Source of the DNA: Bordetella ansorpii
GTDB lineage: Bacteria > Pseudomonadota > Gammaproteobacteria > Burkholderiales > Burkholderiaceae_B
DNA length: 64,000 bases
Reading direction: 5' to 3'
NCBI RefSeq assembly: GCF_900078315.1
Contig: NZ_FKBS01000025.1
Location: 186,001 to 250,000 of the forward strand
How positions within the stretch are numbered: position 1 is the first letter of the stretch; each line of letters opens with the position of its first letter. Both the position numbers and the translations under genes were made by a program. A model generated the notes under the pieces. The model worked only from the letters and a program-made list of their open reading frames with translations, was not told where the DNA came from and ran no database searches. This document shows, one piece after another, positions 43,907 through 52,540 of this stretch.

Positions 43907-44950
43907 CTACCTCAGAGAGTTGGCCGGATCGCAGCCGTTGATGCATTCACAGGTGATTGCCGGGAACATCTTTGCTCGAAATGCATTGAATCTGGCACCG
44001 CCCCATATCGCCTGCAGCGACTGCTCGCGCACATTCCCCATGACGTACTGATCCGGGTCTGGCCGATACATGGTGGTATCGCAGGGATAGACATTTCCCG
44101 TGACTGCATCAATGAATAGCGAGGTGGCAGGAATGGCGCAGGCGCTCTTGGTCGCGCCGTTGTATACCCCCTGAGACGCGCGCACATAATCCTGGGCCGA
44201 TGAGCCGAATATCTGGTAGTTGCCGTCCATGAACAAGTCTCGATCGATGTGCCCTTGTGCCAGCAGAGTGTCGATCTTCTGCATGCAGGTCGTGATCTGA
44301 TCCGGGCGCAGATACAGCGACGGATAATCCTTGATCGGAATGAGGTTGACGCTGTCTACCCCGACATCGCGCATGGCCAACAAGAGTCGATCGATGCTGT
44401 CGTAGTTCAGGGCACTAACAACATGATTGACGATGATGATGGTGTCGTCGATCTGCTGTTTCAGGTAACGCAGAGCGGGATAGAGGTTGGAGTTGAGCCA
44501 ACGAATCCCGCGCGAATCTGCGTTGCGCAGCGGGTCCACATGATCGATGGAAACGTAGAACTTCTTCAGGAAACTTCCGTGCGAGCGTATGCGCTCCAGA
44601 AGCTTTGGAGACAATGCAGTACCGTTTGTCGTGATGGAGATGGGTGTTTTGGCGTTGATATCCAGAATATTGAAGAAGTCCCTAGACAAGAATGCCTCGC
44701 CCCCATGGACATTGACTTCAGACGGATTTAGTTGCTCAAGATCTCGCCACAGCGCCAGCATATCGATGCGCGCATCGGCATCGACCTGGGGGGTTTTCCA
44801 CACATCACAGAATTCGCATTTGGCATTGCATATGTTATTCATACGCAGAAAAGCCAGGCTCAGCTTGGGGCTGGCTGCCAGCGCATGCACACTCATTCCA
44901 GTTGGGTATTTTGATAGCGCAACGGTTCGGCGCGCGGGAGCTTGCAGCAT
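43907..44950 (-). CDS. Radical SAM enzyme with C-terminal Cys-rich (SPASM-like) region
   Basis: First gene of the operon. The 4Fe-4S/SAM site is C41-NAK-C45-EF-C48, followed by the SAM-binding NVHGGEAFLSR (GGE at 83-85) and ITTNGTAL. C-terminal cysteines (SACAIPATSL, YPCDTTMY, ECINGCDP) could bind a second cluster or stabilise the fold. At 347 aa it is close to the size of the cytosylglucuronate decarboxylase BlsE, a candidate reaction given the neighbours, but other radical chemistry is equally possible. AAGGGAA precedes the ATG ending at 44950. Confidence 0.9.
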   Translation of the reverse strand: MLQAPARRTVALSKYPTGMSVHALAASPKLSLAFLRMNNICNAKCEFCDVWKTPQVDADARIDMLALWRDLEQLNPSEVNVHGGEAFLSRDFFNILDINAKTPISITTNGTALSPKLLERIRSHGSFLKKFYVSIDHVDPLRNADSRGIRWLNSNLYPALRYLKQQIDDTIIIVNHVVSALNYDSIDRLLLAMRDVGVDSVNLIPIKDYPSLYLRPDQITTCMQKIDTLLAQGHIDRDLFMDGNYQIFGSSAQDYVRASQGVYNGATKSACAIPATSLFIDAVTGNVYPCDTTMYRPDPDQYVMGNVREQSLQAIWGGARFNAFRAKMFPAITCECINGCDPANSLR

Positions 44951-45396
44951 GACGTGTTCCCTTTGTTTCGGTTCGACAAGCGCGCCAATGATGTCACGCG
45001 GTTAGTCGTACTCGAACGGAGAGATCGGCCCTCGACATCCGAGTTGAAACGTAAATCTAAACTCACGCCGTTACGCACAAATTAATCGTTTTCCAAACAA
45101 AAATGGCCGAATGTTATGTAGAAACCCCCCACTTTTAAACAAGTTCGCACCATATTCCGGTTTTCTACGCGCCGCACTACATAAACCAATTAACCTATTC
45201 GTCAGAATGCCAACGTATTTCGTTATTCTTTTCCCTACCTTGGCGCTTTTCTGAAAATGGGTATTCTGCGCTGCGATGGCATTGGATTGCACGAGCGGGT
45301 CGCCCAGTCCGTTACTCTGCTGGCGACGGATCGAGACCAGGGCAACCACGCAGCGACGCGGCCCAGATAGCTGATATGGAATCATGCAAGATCGGA
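44951..45396 (-). promoter_or_regulatory. AT-rich leader/promoter of biosynthetic operon
   Basis: About 450 bases, noticeably AT-richer than the surroundings, between the LysR gene stop and the first gene of the operon. No convincing protein gene. Being the only sizeable gap upstream of nine tightly packed genes, it must carry the main promoter; AT richness suits silencing by the H-NS-like protein. No -35/-10 pair stands out. Confidence 0.5.
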
Positions 45397-46314
45397 CTAC
45401 TCGGCGGTCACGGACCACTGCGCGGCGAGTAGTTCAGCCACGTGTCCGGCCAATGGATGTGATTGGCCGTGTACCGCCATTGAAAGTCGCACAGGTGGCA
45501 GCGGCGGAAAGCCATGCCGTTCGTTGAGCACGACCACATTCTGGTCTAACAGGTGGCCAGGCAGAGTCCCGATACCCAGACCGGCGCGCACTGCCGCGCG
45601 CACGTTATCGATCTCGGCCGTTGTACAGCGGATGCTCCATGGACGGCTGGTGCCGTCCAAGCTGCCAATTGCTGCGACCCGATACAGGTTCTCTTCGGGG
45701 AAGGTGACCAAAGGCACCGCCGGCAACTGGTCGATGCACAGTTCACGATCAGCAATCCAATGCAGCGTCTCGGCCTCGAGCAGGCACTCTTCAAGCCCTT
45801 GGCTGACGCTTTGCAGCGATCGGTAGAGAATCACGTCGAACGCTTGATGTTTGAAGCCGCGGAGCAACTGTGCGGACAGTCCGGTGACGAGTGTCACTTC
45901 AAGGTCCGGCCCCAACGTCGAGGATTTGCCTAATGCCCGCAACACGATCGGCAATATGTCGGCCGGTACGCCCAGCCGTACTTGAGGCGCCCCTGCGGCG
46001 CGTTGAAACGCATGGATCGCGCCGTCGAGCTGATCCAGAGCCTCTTTGACTACGGCCAAGAACCGCTCACCGGCGGCTGTGACCTGCGCCACATGACCCT
46101 GGCTGCGACTTAGCAGCGACGCGCCAAGGACTCGCTCGAGCTGCTTGAGCTGCTGTGATATAGCGGGCTGGGACCGAAACAAGACCTTCGCGGCGACCTG
46201 GAAACTGCCCGCATCCGCGATAGCCGCGAAAGTCCGCAACTGAGCCAACGTGATGGTTTTCTTTTTAGGCGCCGGCGGTGGCGATGGGGCATGAGGTTCT
46301 TCCAATCTTCGCAT
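45397..46314 (-). CDS. LysR-type transcriptional regulator 1
   Basis: 305 residues: an extended Pro/Lys-rich N-terminus, then a LysR HTH (~22-80: LAQLRTFAAIADAGSFQVAAKVLFRSQPAISQQLKQLERVLGA...LLSRSQ) and a two-lobed ligand-binding domain. Its ligand domain resembles that of the second LysR at 51539-52540 (GLSAQLLRGFKHQAFDVIL against SLSEQLIGGLGNREFDVAL, and HGFPPLPPV against DGFPPLQNV), so they are paralogues. It is divergent from the Phd/DUF772 paralogue A and lies upstream of the biosynthetic operon; it could control either. Confidence 0.9.
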   Translation of the reverse strand: MRRLEEPHAPSPPPAPKKKTITLAQLRTFAAIADAGSFQVAAKVLFRSQPAISQQLKQLERVLGASLLSRSQGHVAQVTAAGERFLAVVKEALDQLDGAIHAFQRAAGAPQVRLGVPADILPIVLRALGKSSTLGPDLEVTLVTGLSAQLLRGFKHQAFDVILYRSLQSVSQGLEECLLEAETLHWIADRELCIDQLPAVPLVTFPEENLYRVAAIGSLDGTSRPWSIRCTTAEIDNVRAAVRAGLGIGTLPGHLLDQNVVVLNERHGFPPLPPVRLSMAVHGQSHPLAGHVAELLAAQWSVTAE

Positions 46315-46656
46315 TCAAGCCTCATGGTTCATCGCTGCTTCAGTGAGGCCGTCTTGTAGCGAAAGGGTCGCGGCTTTCAAAACATAAGGCTATGACATTT
46401 TTGCGCCCTTCGTATGAATTTTAGATGTCGCAAAATACATAACATTCTGATTTCCCGGCACACCCAGGAACGATTGGCGCACAGTTTTCGGGAAAACTTA
46501 TTTTGCAGATCGAATTTCCGATTTTGCCTCTCTCGGCCTGCTGCATAGACTGGACGCTAGGCACAAGAAGTTGTCACGACAAGTTCATCGAGGCGATAGC
46601 CGTCGCCGCTCGGATGGACGCCCGGCTTGTGCCAGCCATCCACGATGAGGACAAGT
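46315..46656. promoter_or_regulatory. Divergent LysR / paralogue A promoter region
   Basis: AT-rich divergent region with ATGT-CGCAAAAT-ACAT at 46425-46440, a T-N11-A-type dyad of the kind LysR proteins bind. The same gene arrangement, with its own AT-rich gap, recurs at 52541-52847. Confidence 0.5.
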
Positions 46657-47346
46657 ATGAAGGAAGAAAACACCGTGTCGCTGCTGGAGCTGGACCGCAA
46701 ACTGTCCAAGATCATCCGGCAAGCACGAAACGGCCAGGTACTCGTGACGAACCGGAACAAGCCGTGGGTGCGCATCGTTACCCTCAAGGCCAATGCGCAA
46801 GCGCACCAGGTCCCGGCAAAGCATCCGTTGCGGCAACTGCGAAAGGCGCTGGAACTGGATGGCGCACACGCGATCGCACTGTGGCAAGCGGTTGCCGATC
46901 CGCCTTTGGGCATCATCCCTGCGAGCTTGTCCAGGGCACTGCTGCTACAGATGCTCTATTCGATCGACACGTTCAAGAAGCTGTACGAGAAGATCGGCTA
47001 CAACCTGGCCTTTCGCCATTTTGTCGGGGTCGAGCCTTGTGGCTGCCTGTGGCCTTACCGGCAGTTCGAGCGCGCTGCGCGGGCCATGTCGCAGTCCAGC
47101 CTGATGGCAGCGCCTGCGGAAATCGTGCTCGCGCACCCCATCACGGAAAGTGAAAATGGGCGCGAATTCCGCATCGATGACGCGCTGCTGCATCGTTGGC
47201 GTGCCCAGGCCAACCTGGCTGACAGCGCCGCTGAACGGCTGATCCCGCCAAGCGCGGGCGTCCTATCCCCCTCCTCGGCGCTGCCCGCTGCGGTCCTGCA
47301 ACAAGGCGCGAGCAGGCGGTGTATCGACCGCGAGCAGACCGGTTGA
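46657..47346 (+). CDS. Phd-like/DUF772-like fusion, paralogue A
   Basis: 229 residues. Residues 5-45 (VSLLELDRKLSKII...GQVLVTNRNKPWVRIV) follow the Phd/YefM antitoxin N-terminal DNA-binding pattern. Residues ~88-132 (SRALLLQMLYSIDTFKKLYEKIG then NLAFRHFVGVE and CLW) match the N-terminal domain of IS5-type transposases (DUF772), but the chain ends ~95 residues later and no DDE catalytic domain follows. One of five paralogues in 8 kb. GAGGACAAGT precedes the ATG at 46657. A site-specific DNA-binding protein is the best guess. Confidence 0.7.
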   Translation: MKEENTVSLLELDRKLSKIIRQARNGQVLVTNRNKPWVRIVTLKANAQAHQVPAKHPLRQLRKALELDGAHAIALWQAVADPPLGIIPASLSRALLLQMLYSIDTFKKLYEKIGYNLAFRHFVGVEPCGCLWPYRQFERAARAMSQSSLMAAPAEIVLAHPITESENGREFRIDDALLHRWRAQANLADSAAERLIPPSAGVLSPSSALPAAVLQQGASRRCIDREQTG

Positions 47347-47403
47347 TAGGTCTTCGAGTGCAGCCTGGCCCGCATCTGGCCAGCGGCTACACGGGCGCTC
47401 ACG

Positions 47404-47862
47404 TCAGTGGCTCGTTCTCGGGGACATCAGTTCGACAAGCAGCGCATGGCGTGTGCAAGCGAAGGGGCTGGCGACCGTGAGCCCACCCCAGGTAAAGCCA
47501 TCCTGAAGCTTGTCGGACAGGAACAAGCGGCAGCCGGCCTTCGCGGAGACGGATAAAGAGACTGCGTCCCAGATGCTTAGATCATGAACGACCACCAGGT
47601 CCATCGCGGCCAGCATGGCGTCGTGTGTCGTCTCGATGAGTTGGAAGGCATCGCGCCAACTCGAAACGGCGTCTCGGGCCTGGACCGGTGTTCGGCCACC
47701 TTTGCGCGTGAGCACGTCAAACAACTCCCCCAACGCCTGAACGGGAATGGCGACGGCGCCTTGCGGCAAGTAGCGCACGATATCGCGCGCGGTATCGCGC
47801 TTGTCTATCCCGTGCAGGCCCTCGGCATAGGCGAGAACGCTGGTGTCGATAGCCACCTTCAC
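47404..47862 (-). CDS. VapC-like PIN-domain toxin 1
   Basis: 152 residues with a PIN-domain fold: first acid in VAIDTSVLAYAEG (D6), Glu in QALGELFDVL (E45), later LVVHDLSIWDAVSLSVSA (paired acids) and CRLFLSDKLQDG, i.e. all four conserved acidic positions. VapC proteins are Mg-dependent ribonucleases that cut tRNA or rRNA. The start is a GTG overlapping the antitoxin stop (GTGA), so translation is coupled. Confidence 0.88.
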   Translation of the reverse strand: MKVAIDTSVLAYAEGLHGIDKRDTARDIVRYLPQGAVAIPVQALGELFDVLTRKGGRTPVQARDAVSSWRDAFQLIETTHDAMLAAMDLVVVHDLSIWDAVSLSVSAKAGCRLFLSDKLQDGFTWGGLTVASPFACTRHALLVELMSPRTSH

Positions 47863-48104
47863 GGTTTGCCCCCGTAGAGATCCTCGGACCGCCAGCCTCC
47901 GATGTCGATCACAGGCTGATCGTCCAGTCGCGATATGAGCGCGGTGCGTGCCCCCGGGAGATTTTTCTCATCCGTGTCGAAAGGGAGGATGCGCGCTACC
48001 GGACACCCATAGGACGTGACGACATAGCTGGTTCCCGCCCGCACTGCTCGCAAGATACGCGAGAAGTCGCGGTTGGCATCCGCCGAAGAGACAACTTCTT
48101 CCAT
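47859..48104 (-). CDS. Phd/YefM-family antitoxin 1
   Basis: 81 residues: the N-terminal DNA-binding and dimer part reads VSSADANRDFSRILRAVRAGTSYVVTSYGCPVARILPF, typical of Phd/YefM, and the C-terminal ~35 residues would wrap and inhibit the adjacent PIN toxin. The ATG ends at 48104. A perfect 17-bp palindrome (48122-48138) just upstream is the likely autoregulatory operator. Confidence 0.88.
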   Translation of the reverse strand: MEEVVSSADANRDFSRILRAVRAGTSYVVTSYGCPVARILPFDTDEKNLPGARTALISRLDDQPVIDIGGWRSEDLYGGKP

Positions 48105-48121
48105 AGCCGCCCCCAGAAAAG

Positions 48122-48138
48122 GTAGTGATGTTCACTAC
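48122..48138. promoter_or_regulatory. Operator palindrome of Phd/VapC operon
   Basis: GTAGTGA-TGT-TCACTAC, a perfect 7+3+7 inverted repeat 17 bases before the antitoxin start; the expected binding site of the antitoxin or toxin-antitoxin complex. Confidence 0.65.
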
Positions 48139-48241
48139 AATAGAGGGAGTGCCGCTATTACGCAAGAGGCTGAATGCTCCGCTTCGAGCTTTTATGGTCT
48201 TCTGCTGGCAAAACACCTGACCGCAGGCAGCGCCCTCCCCC

Positions 48242-48844
48242 TCATCGGGAGCCGTGCTGCGCCAATTGCTGCGCACAGAAAGTTTCGGCGCGGCGTAACT
48301 CACGCCTGAGCACGGCCAGCGAAATGGCATATCGATCCGCAGCCTGGCGCTGCGTCAGCTTCTCCAGACGGACGTCGAGCAGAATGGCGCATTGGCGCCG
48401 TGGCAGGCGATTCATCGCCTCGATCAAGGCGGACACTGCCGCACGCGCTTGCGCGACATCCTGCGGCCCCGGGGCCTCGTCCTTGCATTCGAACAGTTCG
48501 CTCTCTTCGGCGCGGCCCATGCGCTCGATACCTCGGCTGCGCATCATGTCCAGCGCAACATTGTGCGCCACGCGGCGCACATAGGCGGTGGGGTACAGCG
48601 ACATCCGCGTCGGCACACCACGCAGTTTTATCCATGTCTCGTGCAGGCATTCGGCGGCCCAGTCTGCACAGCCCAGTTGGCTCGCCAAGATGCGTTTGAG
48701 CTTGTCGTAATGGGCACACAAGTAGTCGGCCAAGTCGACGGGAGCCGGGTGCGTGTCCGTCTCCTCGAACCGAGCCACCCGTAAGGCGCCATGACATATT
48801 GGCGAACGGGCCATGGGGCCGGGCCTTGCGGGCCGGCCCGTCAT
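48242..48844 (-). CDS. ECF-like RNA polymerase sigma factor 1
   Basis: About 200 residues. Region 2 runs from ADYLCAHYDKLKRILASQLGCADWAAECLHETWIKL (core binding) through YPTAYVRRVAHNVALDMMRS (-10 recognition). Region 4 (MNRLPRRQCAILLDVRLEKLTQRQAADRYAISLAVLRRELRRAE) has the -35-recognising HTH, in the style of FecI-type ECF factors. No anti-sigma gene is adjacent. The start was set at the ATG ending at 48844 because it shares a base with the stop of paralogue B (TGATG, coupled); an ATG ending at 48814 is an alternative. Confidence 0.85.
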   Translation of the reverse strand: MTGRPARPGPMARSPICHGALRVARFEETDTHPAPVDLADYLCAHYDKLKRILASQLGCADWAAECLHETWIKLRGVPTRMSLYPTAYVRRVAHNVALDMMRSRGIERMGRAEESELFECKDEAPGPQDVAQARAAVSALIEAMNRLPRRQCAILLDVRLEKLTQRQAADRYAISLAVLRRELRRAETFCAQQLAQHGSR

Positions 48845-49578
48845 CACACCATGCCTGGGAGCCATTCTCTTGCCGGCATGCTCAAATCGAATTCGCGATG
48901 GCGCATCATCCAAGCGCGCACTAGCGCGCCATTGAGATTCAAGCCGTTTTCGGGCCGTTGCGCCACCGGCGCCGCAGATCGCAACAGCAACTGCAAGACC
49001 AGCACGGCGTGGTGGCTGCGCAGCATGACGCGCATTTCGCGCGTGAGACGGGAAAGATCCCAAAGGCGCTCTTTGATGCCCAGGCCCACGAACCGCCGAA
49101 AAGCCATATCGCTGCCGATCTGGTCGTAGAGGGCGCCTTCGGTGGGCACAGAGTAGAGGGCTTGGAGCATCAGCGCCCGCAGCAACGCGCCTGGCGGGAT
49201 CTGAAGGCGGTGGCGAACCTTCAGGTTACGGAGAAAGGTGCTGTGCTGGTCGATGATGGGGTCGACAGTGGCGGCAACGGCTACCAACGGATGTCGACCC
49301 GACACATAGTCGTCGACCGTGACGCCAGTCTCGACCCAGGTGTCGTGCGAGACGAGCCACACGTAGGGCTGCCCGTAGCGATCGATGAGGACGGGTTGTT
49401 TGGTCGCCAGTAGAAGCAATGCGCCCAAATGCCGGTTCAGCTCACGGGTGGAGAATCGCCGCTTGCACAGATCGATGGATGCTCCCTGCGCCCTGTCATC
49501 AGGCCGGCCAGCTCTTTTTTTGCCCCTTCCCATAGCCTCCTCGATCTCATGTTGTGCTGGCCAGTCGGACACAGCCAT
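48844..49578 (-). CDS. Phd-like/DUF772-like fusion, paralogue B
   Basis: Up to 244 residues: a basic N-terminal extension, a Phd-like segment (LNRHLGALLLLATKQPVLIDRYGQPYVWLVSHDTW, ~47-81) and the IS5-transposase-N-like domain (LLRALMLQALYSVPTEGALYDQIG then DMAFRRFVGLG and RLW, ~131-172), with a C-terminal tail (LNLNGALVRAWMM) also seen in other copies. No DDE residues. Its stop overlaps the start of the ECF sigma gene, so the two proteins are produced together. Start uncertain: an ATG ending at 49533 has GGAGG two bases ahead. Confidence 0.7.
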   Translation of the reverse strand: MAVSDWPAQHEIEEAMGRGKKRAGRPDDRAQGASIDLCKRRFSTRELNRHLGALLLLATKQPVLIDRYGQPYVWLVSHDTWVETGVTVDDYVSGRHPLVAVAATVDPIIDQHSTFLRNLKVRHRLQIPPGALLRALMLQALYSVPTEGALYDQIGSDMAFRRFVGLGIKERLWDLSRLTREMRVMLRSHHAVLVLQLLLRSAAPVAQRPENGLNLNGALVRAWMMRHREFDLSMPAREWLPGMV

Positions 49579-49923
49579 CTCACGGCATCGGGGGCTGCAC
49601 CGGCGCCTATCGTTGTGATCGGCAAGCGGTCGAGTTGGTATGTCGAGTGCTGCACCCTTGCACGTCGAGCCATAGTGGGGATGTCAGATTGCAGAAAGGA
49701 AAAAAAAGTGACGTACAACAGGCGTTTGTACGGGACTGCAAGGCGGTTGTCATGAGGTCAAGCCTTGCAAGCTCCCTTGGCGCGCGCGAGGGGAAGCCGG
49801 GCGCGGAGGGAGCGGTCGAAGTGGGCAGGGCCGCGCCCGCCTCGATGGCAATAACCGAAAAGCGTGGATGAAATCTTGCCGCGCGGCGAACGCGATCAGC
49901 GGGTCGGCGAAAGGAGGAAAACC
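49579..49923. other. Intergenic region in the paralogue array
   Basis: About 345 bases between two minus-strand genes. No gene or clear hairpin is supported; it should hold the promoter for paralogue B and the sigma gene. Confidence 0.4.
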
Positions 49924-50538
49924 TCAGGCGGCTGCGCGTTCAGCCCAAAACGCAAGGCGAGTATGGCTGATGAAAAAAACATCGCCCTGCGGATCCTCGC
50001 GCCCGCCATGCCCAACGGCTTCGACCAATTGACGGCAGATCGAAGGCTCTTTTTGCAGATCGGCAGAGAGAGCCTCGAATTCTTGGACACTGGGCAGGTG
50101 CGCGAGCAAGTATTCTTCGCCGATGAACCAACGGTAGATGATGTTGTATGTCGCTTCGTCGTGCATCTGCGGCAAGGACATGTCGTATAAGGTCTGCAAA
50201 ACGGCAGCGCGAAATGCGGCAACATGCAGCCGAGTCGTGGGGTCGAGTACGCGGAACCCGCCCGGCAAGTACAGGCCCGTCCCGTGCCAGCAGCGCGTTT
50301 GCTGCTGCACTTCCTCATGGACACGCACCAAGGGGTGATCATCTGGGATGAGTGCCAAGTAAGGCGCGATCATTTCGCGCCACTCCGCTTCCGAGATCAT
50401 GACCAAGTTCGGCTCATCGCCTTCTGAGTCACGAACCGCTACGGGCTCGACCGCAGCACGCTCAAACCATGAGACCGGGTCCTCGGCCAGCTCGCGCAGG
50501 CTCACCGACAGATTTGGCTTTGGCTTTCGCTTTTTCAT
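49924..50538 (-). CDS. Phd-like/DUF772-like fusion, paralogue C
   Basis: 204 residues, the most diverged copy. The N-terminal segment (SVSLRELAEDPVSWFERAAVEPVAVRDSEGDEPNLVMISEAEW, ~11-53) again reads as Phd/YefM-like. Residues ~108-145 (AFRAAVLQTLYDMSLPQMHDEATYN then IIYRWFIGEEYLL) correspond to the transposase-N-like domain. The C-terminal ~60 residues are unique. Start ATG ends at 50538. A CTGT-N8-ACAG palindrome (50646-50661) lies ~108 bases upstream. Confidence 0.65.
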   Translation of the reverse strand: MKKRKPKPNLSVSLRELAEDPVSWFERAAVEPVAVRDSEGDEPNLVMISEAEWREMIAPYLALIPDDHPLVRVHEEVQQQTRCWHGTGLYLPGGFRVLDPTTRLHVAAFRAAVLQTLYDMSLPQMHDEATYNIIYRWFIGEEYLLAHLPSVQEFEALSADLQKEPSICRQLVEAVGHGGREDPQGDVFFISHTRLAFWAERAAA

Positions 50539-50645
50539 ACACGTCTCGGTGGAAAGCTCTTGCGAGACTTACCTATTGCCTTGTTCGAGGGGTTGAGAAT
50601 AGCTGGGTCTCCCCTGCGCGTGGACCTGGGTGTTGACATTTTGCG

Positions 50646-50661
50646 CTGTCAAATATGACAG
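50646..50661. promoter_or_regulatory. CTGT-N8-ACAG palindrome (LexA-like or other operator)
   Basis: CTGTCA-AATA-TGACAG is a near-perfect dyad upstream of paralogue C. It fits the LexA spacing CTGT-N8-ACAG but is less AT-rich in its arms than the box at 26587. A similar TTGTCA-N8-TGACAA dyad occurs at 55734-55753. Confidence 0.4.
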
Positions 50662-50714
50662 AATTGCTACCCTCGCCACTTGCGGCCCGGCGAACAGCCT
50701 GCTCAGGCGCGTCC

Positions 50715-51308
50715 TCATGATCCAGGCTCCCGCCGGGCAATCTCGCGGCGGACCCAGGACTCTACGAACGGGACATTCAGGCGGAACTCAGTGGCCTTGC
50801 CGGCGAACTGCTGCTGTATCGTGCGCGTCGCGCGGTATGCAAACGTCATGGCACTGCTGCGATGCGTGAACAGCTTGCGCAGGCCGCGGACGAATTGCTC
50901 CTGGGGCCAAATGGGTCCCAACAGATCCGCTTCGACAAACCATCGAAAGGCGAGATTGCAGCAGATCTGGTCATGCAGGCTGGCTTCGTCCTCCAACGAG
51001 TAGAGTGCCCAGAGGATCACGGCGCGAACCAGCGGCTTGGGTGGCACGGGCCACAGATGCCGGCGCCGGAGCATGTTGAGCGCTGCGGCCTGGCGCGCCA
51101 TCTCATGGTCGAGATAGTCCTTGACGGGCCGCAATGGGTGACGCTCGGACACGTAGTCTCCCAACAGCATCTGCGGCGGGGCCTGCTCGTAGGGGAAGAT
51201 GCAGACGAAAGGCTTGTTGTACCGCTGTATCAGCACGGGCTGCTTGCGCGCGATGCCCATGACGTGGGTCAGTTGGTTGTCCAACTGCGCCATCTGGTAG
51301 ATCGGCAT
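50715..51308 (-). CDS. Phd-like/DUF772-like fusion, paralogue D
   Basis: 197 residues from the ATG ending at 51308 (MPIYQMAQ). The Phd-like part is MAQLDNQLTHVMGIARKQPVLIQRYNKPFVCIF (6-38), and the transposase-N-like part is VRAVILWALYSLEDEASLHDQI then NLAFRWFVEAD and GPIW (~94-134). A GDYVSERHPLRPV linker parallels DDYVSGRHPLVAV in paralogue B, marking B and D as the closest pair. No DDE catalytic residues. An ATG ending at 51335 is an alternative start; neither has a strong ribosome site. Confidence 0.7.
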   Translation of the reverse strand: MPIYQMAQLDNQLTHVMGIARKQPVLIQRYNKPFVCIFPYEQAPPQMLLGDYVSERHPLRPVKDYLDHEMARQAAALNMLRRRHLWPVPPKPLVRAVILWALYSLEDEASLHDQICCNLAFRWFVEADLLGPIWPQEQFVRGLRKLFTHRSSAMTFAYRATRTIQQQFAGKATEFRLNVPFVESWVRREIARREPGS

Positions 51309-51538
51309 GTCGTTGACAGGACGGTCGCAAATCATCGGCAAAGAACGGTTCCTTGGAGCCAGAGGATCTCGCTCGGTTGCCGGGCTGGCGGCGCGGTATT
51401 GCGGGGCCGTGCCTGATCGCATGCGAGACAAAAAATACAATGGCGACAGGCTGCACGCTGAATGTCTCCGTCGCATGAAAAAAGTGACGGGCAACTGGGC
51501 GCATCCGAAGAGTTGCTCCCCGTGCATACCTGAGCTGC

Positions 51539-52540
51539 TCACACTTGGGATTCGGCAAGCGGGGGATTGCTGCGCCGCCACGCGGCTTCGAGCACTTGGG
51601 CGACGCGATCCGCAGCATCCCGGTCCTGTACGTCCCGGCGTACCGCACGCAGCAAATGGACATTCTGCAAGGGAGGGAAGCCATCCTCGGCCGAGAGAAT
51701 GACCCCTTCATCACCGCAATCGGCACGCCGCATGACCCCGATGCCAATGCCGCGCTGCACCGCACCGCGAACGCTATGGACATCGCCGTTGAACGCTACC
51801 CAGTGCGACTTGTTGATCGCGGATAGGGCCAAGCGCGCAGCATTGCGAAACACACAACCGTCCGGGTGCAGCGCCAGAGGCACGCTGTCCAGATCGGCCA
51901 AGGACAGCCGGCGATTAGCGACCCAGCACAGGGGCTCGACCGCCAGTTCGGTCCAGTCGCAAGCCGGCATCGCCTTCATCGTCGACGCCGAAGCGGTCTC
52001 CAACACGGTGAGCAAGGCCACGTCGAACTCCCTGTTGCCCAGGCCACCGATCAGCTGTTCGGACAAGGACGCCGTGACGCTCAACTGGGTAGTGGGCAGC
52101 GCCTGGTTCAACTCGGCCACCCCTTCCAGAAACAGCGGTCCGGTCATGTCGGCTTGCAGGCCGACATGAAGACGCGTGTGTCGGCTGGGCGCGCCAACCA
52201 AGGCGGCCATCGCGTCAAACTTCTCCAGCACCTCGCGTGCGCGACCGATGAGCATCTCGCCCCAGTCGGTCAACCCGATTACGCCTTGTTTGCGCCGCCG
52301 CACGATGGGCGCGCCGAGCAATTCTTCGATGCGTGCGACTTTCTTGGAGACTGCTGGCGGCGAAAGGTGGAAGGTGTCGGCGACCAACTTGAAGCTGCGG
52401 CACTCGGCCACGGCGACCAGAATACGCAACTCTTCCAGGGTCGCTCGGCGGGCAAAGGCATTGCGCAGTTTGCTCCTCTCCTCTCCTTTTTCCTTCTTGC
52501 TGCCGTTCTTTGCTGTCTCGCTCGCGATGCTGTTTGGCAT
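51539..52540 (-). CDS. LysR-type transcriptional regulator 2
   Basis: 333 residues with a ~35-residue basic extension, LysR HTH (~35-95: LEELRILVAVAECRSFKLVADTFHLSPPAVSKKVARIEELLGA) and a ligand-binding domain related to that of LysR 1. GGAGC precedes the ATG ending at 52540. It is divergent from paralogue E, repeating the LysR 1/paralogue A arrangement, so a pairwise regulatory relationship is likely. Confidence 0.9.
   Translation of the reverse strand: MPNSIASETAKNGSKKEKGEERSKLRNAFARRATLEELRILVAVAECRSFKLVADTFHLSPPAVSKKVARIEELLGAPIVRRRKQGVIGLTDWGEMLIGRAREVLEKFDAMAALVGAPSRHTRLHVGLQADMTGPLFLEGVAELNQALPTTQLSVTASLSEQLIGGLGNREFDVALLTVLETASASTMKAMPACDWTELAVEPLCWVANRRLSLADLDSVPLALHPDGCVFRNAARLALSAINKSHWVAFNGDVHSVRGAVQRGIGIGVMRRADCGDEGVILSAEDGFPPLQNVHLLRAVRRDVQDRDAADRVAQVLEAAWRRSNPPLAESQV

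Noticed and set aside
45071-45418. 115-codon minus-strand frame upstream of the radical SAM gene
   Set aside because: It overlaps the LysR 3' end, has no motif or ribosome site, and lies in the AT-rich promoter zone.
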